Shown: positions 55,377 to 64,000 of the stretch, piece by piece | How positions within the stretch are numbered: position 1 is the stretch's first letter | Layout: every line of letters begins with the position of its first letter | Origin: Opitutaceae bacterium | Lineage (GTDB): Bacteria > Verrucomicrobiota > Verrucomicrobiia > Opitutales > Opitutaceae | Direction of reading: 5' to 3' | Length of the DNA stretch: 64,000 nt | NCBI GenBank assembly: GCA_028688225.1 | Contig: JAQTYQ010000007.1 | Span: 1-64,000 of the forward strand | Position numbers and translations under genes: made by a program | Notes under the pieces: model-generated | What the model saw: only the letters and a program-made list of their open reading frames with translations | Database searches by the model: none | Told to the model about the DNA's origin: nothing

Positions 55377-56696
55377 ATGCCTGAAACCCCACAACTGCCG
55401 TTCTCCCTGCCGCCGCCGGCTGGCGGGCGGGTGGACGTCCTGATCGTGGCCGGCGAGCATTCGGGCGACGAGCATGCGGCGCGCCTGGTGTGCGAGCTGC
55501 GGGCGCGGCAGCCGGAGCTGCAGATTTGCGCACTGGGCGGGCCGAAGCTCGCGGCGGCCGGCGCGCAGCTGCTGTGGGACCTGACCGCGTTCTCGGTCGT
55601 CGGCTTCGTGGAGGTGCTGCGGCATTTCGGCTTCTACCGCACGCTGTTCGGCGCGACGCTGGCATGGATCGGGCGGCACCGACCGCGGGCCGTGTGCTTT
55701 GTCGATTATCCCGGCTTCAACCTGCGCCTGGCCCGGGCGCTGCACGCCCGCGGACTGACGGCGAAGGGCGGCGGAAAAATCCGGGCGCTCTATTACATCA
55801 GCCCGCAGATCTGGGCCTGGAAGGCCGGCCGCCGATTCGAGATGGCGCGGCACCTCGACGCGCTGGCCGTCATCTTTCCCTTCGAGGTCAAAAGCTACGC
55901 CGACACGCCGCTGCCGGTGGAATTTGTCGGCCATCCGTTCGTGGCCGGCGACTACCGGTCGCCGGTGCGCCACGATCCCGCCGGCCCCGTGCTGCTGCTG
56001 CCGGGCAGCCGCCGGCAGGCCGTGGCGCGCATCTTTCCGGCGCTGCTCGCGGGTTATGGATGGTACCGCCAGCAGGGGGGGGACCGTGGCGCGGTGGTGA
56101 TCCATCCGAGTGAGGAGGTGGCGGCAGTGCTGCGCTCCGAACTGACCCGCTGGCCACATCTCGCCGGGAAGATTGATTTGCACGAAGTGATCGATGGCAG
56201 GGCGCGAGCAGACAACGTCACGGCTGCGGCGAGCGGGCGGTGGGGCGGGTCGTTGCGAGTAGACGACAAGCAGGGTGGGGCGGGACCGCCAGGCCCGCCG
56301 GATCAAAACGGACGGCCCGGCGGTCCGCCCCTATCGCATGGCGTCGCCGCGTCCGCGGTGCTCACGAGCTCCGGCACGATGTCGATGCATTGCGCGCTGG
56401 CCGGCATCCCGGGAGCGATCGCCTACCGGACCAGTCCGCTGACCTATGCTTTCGGCTGCTGGCTGGTGAAGGTGCCGTACATCGGCATCGCGAACCTGCT
56501 GCTCGACGAGCCGATGTATCCCGAATTCATCCAGGGGGCGGCCACGCCCGCGAACCTGGGCCGCGAACTCACCGCGTGCCTCGATGATCCCGCGCGCCGC
56601 CGGCGCTGCGAGGAGCAGGCCCGGCGGCTGCGCGCCCGCCTGCACCAGCCCGGATCCGGCACCGCGGCCGACTGGCTGGTGCGGCAGCTGGCCTGA
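55377..56696 (+). CDS. lpxB: Lipid-A-disaccharide synthase with an inserted REPIN
   Basis: A 439-residue GT19 glycosyltransferase joining UDP-2,3-diacyl-GlcN with lipid X in LPS synthesis. Typical blocks: VLIVAGEHSGDEHAARLVCE, VVGFVEVLRHFGFYRTLF, YYISPQIWAWKAGRRFEMAR, VEFVGHPFV, VLLLPGSRRQAVARIFPALL, and TSSGTMSMHCALAGIPGAIA. E. coli LpxB has 382 residues. The excess is mostly one block around residues 281-322 (SGRWGGSLRVDDKQGGAGPP and on) encoded by a REPIN, between the ligand loop and the TSSGT motif. The motif order is intact, so activity may persist. Start at 55377 agrees with family N-termini. Confidence 0.93.
   Translation: MPETPQLPFSLPPPAGGRVDVLIVAGEHSGDEHAARLVCELRARQPELQICALGGPKLAAAGAQLLWDLTAFSVVGFVEVLRHFGFYRTLFGATLAWIGRHRPRAVCFVDYPGFNLRLARALHARGLTAKGGGKIRALYYISPQIWAWKAGRRFEMARHLDALAVIFPFEVKSYADTPLPVEFVGHPFVAGDYRSPVRHDPAGPVLLLPGSRRQAVARIFPALLAGYGWYRQQGGDRGAVVIHPSEEVAAVLRSELTRWPHLAGKIDLHEVIDGRARADNVTAAASGRWGGSLRVDDKQGGAGPPGPPDQNGRPGGPPLSHGVAASAVLTSSGTMSMHCALAGIPGAIAYRTSPLTYAFGCWLVKVPYIGIANLLLDEPMYPEFIQGAATPANLGRELTACLDDPARRRRCEEQARRLRARLHQPGSGTAADWLVRQLA
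56275..56334. repeat. REPIN inside lpxB
   Basis: Left unit GTGGGGCGGGACCGCCAGG (56275-56299, a GTGG head), right inverted unit GGACGGCCCGGCGGTCCGCC ending CCTAT (56310-56334). Open in the lpxB frame throughout. Confidence 0.9.
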
Positions 56697-56756
56697 CGAC
56701 GGCCGACGGTTTCGAGTTTACCTAAAGGACATTCAAGGGCAAATTGCTGCCATCCC

Positions 56757-60316
<3,560 letters not shown>

Positions 60317-60320
<4 letters not shown>

Positions 60321-60369
60321 GGCGCCTTGGCCCAAGGCGCCGCGGGCGATTAAGGATAATCGCCCCTAC
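60317..60369. repeat. REPIN at the end of the hybrid kinase gene
   Basis: Left unit GTAGGGCGCCTTGGCCCAAG with stem GGCGCCTTGG/CCAAGGCGCC; right inverted unit from GGGCGATTAAGG to CGCCCCTAC. Two different stems, same head. Its TAG is the kinase stop codon. Confidence 0.88.
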
Positions 60370-60406
60370 CTTTTGAAAACACGCTCGGCTTGCGGATCGC
60401 CGGCGT

Positions 60407-61456
60407 TCAGGCGCCGGTGTGATTTCCGCCGAGCCGCGGCTCGACCTGCTGCCACAGCGTCCCGGCCTTCTCGGCCAGGAGCGCGCGCACGCGGTCCGTC
60501 TCGGCCCGGCGCTGCGCGAGGTTTTCCTCGGCGATCTTCGCCAGGTCATCGAGATTGTAGAGGAAGACGTTGGGCAGGTCGGCGACGCCCGGGTCGATGT
60601 TGCGCGGCATGGCGAGGTCGATGAAGAAGAGCGGCCGGAGCGCGCGCGCGCGCATGACCGCGGCGGCCATGGCCCGTGTCACCACCGCCTCGGGAGCCGC
60701 CGTGGAGCAGACGGCGATGTCCGACTCCGGCAGGGCCTCGGCCATGTGGTCGAAGGGGATGGCTCTGGCCTCGAAGGTCCGGGCCAGTTCCTCCGCCCGC
60801 CCGAACCGGCGGCTGGTGACGGTCATCTGGCCCGCATGGCGGCTCCGGAAAGCCCGGGCGGTCTTTTCTCCGATCTCCCCTGCGCCGAGCACCAGCACGT
60901 GGCATTGGCGCAGGTCGCCGAAGATCTTGAGCGCGAGATCCACCGCCACGCTGGCCACGCTGATCTGGCCCTCGCCGATGGCGGTGTGCGTGCGCACGTG
61001 CTTGGCGGCCTGGAAAACCTTCTGGAAAACCCGATTGAGGACGGGGCCGGTGGTGTTGCGCGCGTGGGCCGCGGCATAAGCCCCTTTCACCTGGCCCAGG
61101 ATTTCCGTCTCGCCGAGCATCTGGGAGTCGACGCCAGCGGCAACCTCGAGGAGGTGCTGGAGCGCGGAACGGTCGTGCAGTTCGAACCGGATCTGTTCGA
61201 ACACCGCGGCATCCATCTGGTTCAACGCGCAAAAGGCCGCCTGCAGGCCGGCCACGGTCCCGGACTGCGCGGCCACGCCGTAGATTTCGACGCGGTTGCA
61301 GGTGTTGAGCACGGTGAATTCGCCCAGCCCGGCGACCGACTGCAACGCGCGCTGCAGGGCGTCGAGCTTGCCGCCGGCCAGCGCCAGTTTTTCGCGCAGT
61401 TCGAGCGGCGCGGTGTGATGACTGGCGCCAAGGAGAAAGAGGGTGGGGACGCTCAT
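60407..61456 (-). CDS. hemA: Glutamyl-tRNA reductase
   Basis: A 349-residue enzyme reducing glutamyl-tRNA to glutamate-1-semialdehyde, the committed step of tetrapyrrole synthesis by the C5 route. Visible: LLGASHHTAPLELREKLALA, catalytic Cys in VLNTCNRVEIYGVA, SQMLGETEILGQVKGAYAAA, VLVLGAGEIGEKTARAFRS (NADPH) and FFIDLAMPRNIDPGVADLPN. It is shorter than E. coli HemA (418), lacking much of the dimerisation helix tail. It overlaps the upstream ccsA-type gene by 4 bp. Confidence 0.95.
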   Translation of the reverse strand: MSVPTLFLLGASHHTAPLELREKLALAGGKLDALQRALQSVAGLGEFTVLNTCNRVEIYGVAAQSGTVAGLQAAFCALNQMDAAVFEQIRFELHDRSALQHLLEVAAGVDSQMLGETEILGQVKGAYAAAHARNTTGPVLNRVFQKVFQAAKHVRTHTAIGEGQISVASVAVDLALKIFGDLRQCHVLVLGAGEIGEKTARAFRSRHAGQMTVTSRRFGRAEELARTFEARAIPFDHMAEALPESDIAVCSTAAPEAVVTRAMAAAVMRARALRPLFFIDLAMPRNIDPGVADLPNVFLYNLDDLAKIAEENLAQRRAETDRVRALLAEKAGTLWQQVEPRLGGNHTGA

Positions 61457-62307
61457 GGCTTGCTGGCGGATGAGGGTACGACCGGCGTCGCCGGATGACG
61501 GCTGGCATTGACCGGTCCGAGGGAAAGCAGGGCTGCGGCGAACAGCACCAGGCAGGACCACGCGAGGCGCTGCGATACGAGCCGGCTCCGCAGACGCAGG
61601 ATCATCACCATGCCGTAGGCGATCCACACGCCCACGGTGATGAGGAGCTTGTCGAGATTGACGCTGGCAAAGTCCTGCAACCAGTGGAAGGAGCCGACTC
61701 CCAGCGACCATGTCATCAGGACCACGCCGGCGACCAGCAGGCGCACGCCGATGTGATCGAGTTCCAGGATGGAGGGCAGGAAGGAGAAGAGCCCGCGCAG
61801 GTGCTTGTGCTTCAGGCTGAACGTTTGCAGCAGGTACATGAACGAGGTGAGCGCGAGCAGCGCAAAGACGCCGTAGCTGAAGAGGGCGAGGGCGGCGTGA
61901 AACTCGATCCAGGTGTTGCCGCCGAACGCCCCGATGCGCCGGTCCGCGTCCCAGGCCGGGGTGGCGAGCGAGACCAGGGTGAGCACCGCGGACAGACACG
62001 AGGTGAAATAGCCGAGCAGACTCAGGCGGAACGTGGCGCCGATCACGAGATAGAGCGCGATGGCCGACCACGCCGTGAACTGGAAGATCTCGAACGTGTT
62101 GCCGATCGGGCAGCCCTTCACCGTCAGGCCGCGCAGATAGAGGCCGAGCGTCTGCAGGGCAAAGCCGGCGGCGACGATGCCATACATGGCCAGGCGGGAA
62201 TGCTGCCGTTCACGCAGCAGGGCCACCGTGCCCAGCACGAAGCCGGCCACGTAGCAGGCGGAGGCCAGCCAGAACCACATCCGGTCACCAAATCCGAGGA
62301 AAGTCAT
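61453..62307 (-). CDS. CcsA/HemX-type cytochrome assembly membrane protein
   Basis: A 284-residue protein with eight membrane helices and the CcsA/ResC/HemX fold: MWFWLASACYVAGFVLGTVA, VKGCPIGNTFEIFQFTAWSA, FHAALALFSYGVFALLALTS, WSLGVGSFHWLQDFASVNLD. Conserved His residues sit in the FHAALA and GSFHW segments. The HemX subgroup is found beside hemA, where it is thought to influence heme synthesis, while CcsA proteins carry heme for cytochrome c maturation. The 4-bp overlap with hemA (ATGA) favours the HemX role. The two alternatives cannot be separated from sequence alone. Confidence 0.88.
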   Translation of the reverse strand: MTFLGFGDRMWFWLASACYVAGFVLGTVALLRERQHSRLAMYGIVAAGFALQTLGLYLRGLTVKGCPIGNTFEIFQFTAWSAIALYLVIGATFRLSLLGYFTSCLSAVLTLVSLATPAWDADRRIGAFGGNTWIEFHAALALFSYGVFALLALTSFMYLLQTFSLKHKHLRGLFSFLPSILELDHIGVRLLVAGVVLMTWSLGVGSFHWLQDFASVNLDKLLITVGVWIAYGMVMILRLRSRLVSQRLAWSCLVLFAAALLSLGPVNASRHPATPVVPSSASKP

Positions 62308-62386
62308 GGGAAGGACGAGGCTACGGTTGGGCACCAGGGCGGGCAAGCCGCGTTGGGGCGGCGGCTAGAGCGGTTTAAGAAATTCT

Positions 62387-62461
62387 GTCGCCGGGGTCGC
62401 CGACCCCGGTCTGCCTGGTCGCGAGGCACAAAGAGTAACCGTGGCCACCGGCCACGGCTAC
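62387..62461. repeat. REPIN upstream of the ccsA-type gene
   Basis: A 23-nt unit with head GTCG and stem CCGGGGTC/GACCCCGG (62387-62409) faces an inverted 23-nt unit with head GTAG and stem CCGTGGCC/GGCCACGG (62439-62461). Part of the 425-bp gap 62308-62732, which otherwise holds palindrome copy 4 and no gene. Confidence 0.78.
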
Positions 62462-62640
62462 AGTATTGCAGAAAACGCCTTGGAAGCCGGGCACGTCGGA
62501 TCAGGAATCGCATCCGCGGAACGTAGCGAGGCCGCACCAAAAAGCTAGGCGTGATTGCCAAATTCGGATCCGGCGGGTCCGGGTTGCAGGGCGTTACCCG
62601 CCCGCGGCGCATTGCGCCTGGCTGCCAGGCCACCCGTTCC

Positions 62641-62687
62641 TCTTCCCCGCAACATGTCAACCAATAGTTGACGTGTTGCCGGGAAGA
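62641..62687. repeat. Extended palindrome, copy 4
   Basis: Core CATGTCAACCA-A-TAGTTGACGTG (62653-62675), extended by GCAA/TTGC and TCTTCCC/GGGAAGA into a 47-nt near-perfect hairpin. It lies between the methyltransferase end and the ccsA promoter region. Confidence 0.9.
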
Positions 62688-62732
62688 CCGCGACAAGCCA
62701 ATTGCCTCCCGGAGGGATTGCGCAGACGTCAT

Positions 62733-63626
62733 CTATTCTTTCCTTGCCACCCAGAAGCGGCACTCGTCGGAAAAGTCGCGCACGGCTTGGGATTCGCAGG
62801 CCAGGTCGCGGCGCATGGCGTCGAAGACAGGCGTCCAGCCGGTGGCGGCCAGGTCCTCCCGCACCTCCGCGTGCGTGGGCAGGTGCATGAAGGTGTGGCC
62901 GCCATGGTCGTCGCGAAAGTACCGGTCACCGAACTCGCCCAGGCGGGGATCCTGCTCGCCCCGCGCCCAGCGGGCCGCCTCCGCGGCCCAGTGCGGCCGG
63001 TCGCGCGGCTCGTCGTCGCGGTCATGCGTGGTGAAGAGGAAGGCCGCGTCCGGCCGGCACACGGCGCGGATTTCGCGCAGGGCCTGCCGGCGGTGCTCCC
63101 GACCGGGGATCTGCATCAGGCCGTTGAACATGAACAGCGCCCCGGCGAAACCGTTTGGCTCCGGTTGGTCGCGCATGGCGCTGCCCCTTTCTCGTGTTAC
63201 GTCGTCACCCGCCAAAAGCTCTTTGTAACGTAATACGTTACAAACGGATTGGACCGGGCCGCTTGGACCGCTGGCAGCGCGGTCGCGCAACCGGTGATCC
63301 GTACGGAGCCGGGTGGCGTCGGCGTGCAGGAAGCGGATCGCACCGGCGGCGCGCAGTGCGGCGAGGCTGCGGGCCTGATCGAGGAGTTCCTCCGCGAAGT
63401 CCACGGCGGTGAGGCCACGGTAACCAAGATCCCAGAGGCCGAGCGTGACGCGGCCGGCGCCGCAGCCGATCTCGATCAGGGGTGCGTTCCGGTCGGGGAA
63501 CCAGCGTTCGATCAGCAGTCGCTCCGAGGCCCACAGTCCGAGTTCGTGGGCGGCCCGGGTGTAGTGCACCACGACGTTGGTGTCGTTGAAGTCGTGCCGG
63601 ACGGTTGCGGAGGAGATTTTTCCCAC
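62733..63626 (-). CDS. SAM-dependent methyltransferase with an inserted repeat
   Basis: About 297 residues. Class I motif I is LIEIGCGAGRVTLGLWDLG, then GLTAVDFAEELLDQARSLAA and FLHADATRLRT; later parts are ALFMFNGLMQIPGREHRRQA and FLFTTHDRDDEPRDRPHW. Motif I to the FMFNG block is stretched by about 45 residues (LRDRAASGPSGPVQSVCNVL and on) encoded by a repeat with a 23-nt palindrome. A GTG at 63626 (VGKISSATVRHDFNDTNVV) gives a better start than the ATG at 63677, which lies in repeat-like DNA. The methyl acceptor is unknown. Confidence 0.82.
   Translation of the reverse strand: MGKISSATVRHDFNDTNVVVHYTRAAHELGLWASERLLIERWFPDRNAPLIEIGCGAGRVTLGLWDLGYRGLTAVDFAEELLDQARSLAALRAAGAIRFLHADATRLRTDHRLRDRAASGPSGPVQSVCNVLRYKELLAGDDVTRERGSAMRDQPEPNGFAGALFMFNGLMQIPGREHRRQALREIRAVCRPDAAFLFTTHDRDDEPRDRPHWAAEAARWARGEQDPRLGEFGDRYFRDDHGGHTFMHLPTHAEVREDLAATGWTPVFDAMRRDLACESQAVRDFSDECRFWVARKE
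63222..63244. repeat. 23-nt palindrome TTTGTAACGTA-A-TACGTTACAAA type
   Basis: A perfect 11-1-11 palindrome in the methyltransferase reading frame. It has the same geometry as the GTCAACTATTAGTTGAC family but a different sequence. Confidence 0.88.
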
Positions 63627-64000
63627 TGCAGAGACACGGAGAGCCCAAGGTGGCGCAGCCGCAACCAAAGAACACACAATTCTGCGTGCCCAACCAGGTC
63701 GCGGCGCACGAAGTTGCAGGAGACAGGCCTGCTCGCAGGTGATTCTTTTTTCGCCTGCGAGCAGGCTCCTGCTTTGCTCACCGAATAATGAAGACGATTG
63801 TGCGCAAAAAGCTCGATCGACTATGCCGTAACCATGCAGTCGAAATCCGCAAAAACCGTGTAGCAGCCGAGGTCACGAGGCTGAGGTTTAGCGGCGACGC
63901 ATCTCCCAACAGTCTCCTTACGTCGGCTGCTACACTCGATTGCATGGATCCCGCCAAGTGGTCCGACCAAAGGGCTCATTTTCGCTTCCAGAGGGCGATG
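63627..64000. other. Right-edge non-coding stretch with inverted repeats
   Basis: No convincing gene. It contains a CTGCAGAGACACGGAGAG phrase like those near 51.5 and 54.7 kb, a pair of inverted CCTGCTCGCAGG/CCTGCGAGCAGG motifs near 63725-63770, and the repeat below. Confidence 0.5.
63858..63935. repeat. Inverted repeat GTGTAGCAGCCGA ... TCGGCTGCTACAC
   Basis: Perfect 13-bp arms (63858-63870 and 63923-63935) enclose 52 bp. The left arm continues GGTCACGAGGCT, matching half-copies near 37.85 kb (TGTAGCCAAAGTCGTGAGGC) and 42.98 kb. Confidence 0.8.

Overview
This is a GC-rich stretch of bacterial chromosome with long runs of conserved genes on both strands. The gene content (a caa3-type oxidase operon with its own assembly genes, dnaK beside groES-groEL, RhaM/amidohydrolase sugar genes, four-helix-bundle and KilA-N/ORF6N proteins, Gram-negative LPS and Lol genes) and the many start codons without a Shine-Dalgarno sequence suggest a member of the Verrucomicrobia, probably family Opitutaceae. 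That assignment is an inference from gene content; no 16S rRNA gene is present. The single RNA gene I can support is a tRNA-Thr(CGT).

Layout. 0-7.5 kb: lipoprotein, accA, yceI, queA, tRNA-Thr, then a four-gene leftward operon that looks like an oxidative deoxysugar (L-fucose or L-rhamnose type) pathway. 7.8-12.2 kb: dnaK, groES, groEL and a small DUF2188 protein, with two clear terminators. 12.5-14.2 kb: a cluster of toxin-antitoxin genes. 14.3-17.3 kb: lipoprotein, PhnP-like hydrolase, MFS exporter. 17.5-23.4 kb: a sulfur-assimilation module (Rrf2 regulator, YezD, OprP-type porin, SsuABC-type transporter, cysK). 23.4-25.1 kb: a decayed CRISPR locus with one spacer, intact cas2 and a doubly broken cas1. 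25.1-28.7 kb: an accessory patch with a four-helix-bundle protein, a KilA-N fragment, a GxGYxYP-family secreted protein and an ORF6N protein. 28.7-37.6 kb: a leftward cytochrome c oxidase operon (ctaA, ctaB, DUF420, coxB, coxA, coxC, coxD, ctaG in transcription order), followed rightward at 37.9-42 kb by copper delivery and export genes (CusF-SCO fusion, a YtkA-like protein, a P-type ATPase). 42-49.7 kb: AMP nucleosidase, lipB-lipA, MgtC/DUF4010 transporter, a PAS histidine kinase, a second toxin-antitoxin pair, a PH-domain protein. 50-56.7 kb: lysS, a LolC/E-D transporter, a GnnA-like dehydrogenase, a REP-associated transposase and lpxB. 56.7-63.6 kb: a large hybrid kinase, hemA-ccsA, and a methyltransferase.

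The most unusual aspect is the repeats. (1) Hairpin elements beginning GTAG and about 23-26 nt long, often in inverted pairs (REPINs), are scattered through the window. A RAYT-type transposase gene at 54.7 kb is bracketed by identical copies and carries one inside its own coding sequence. (2) A separate 23-nt palindrome with core GTCAACTATTAGTTGAC occurs four times; its arms differ between copies but still pair in at least three. (3) Some of these elements sit in frame inside real proteins (lpxB, the copper ATPase, a methyltransferase, the YtkA-like protein) or supply their stop codons (ctaG, the hybrid kinase). (4) Gaps between cox genes carry hexanucleotide GTGARR arrays, in two gaps as opposed arrays that can pair in the mRNA. 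A similar opposed G/T and A/C pair lies between the LolD-like and GnnA-like genes, and A/C-rich leaders without Shine-Dalgarno sequences precede groES, groEL and cysK.
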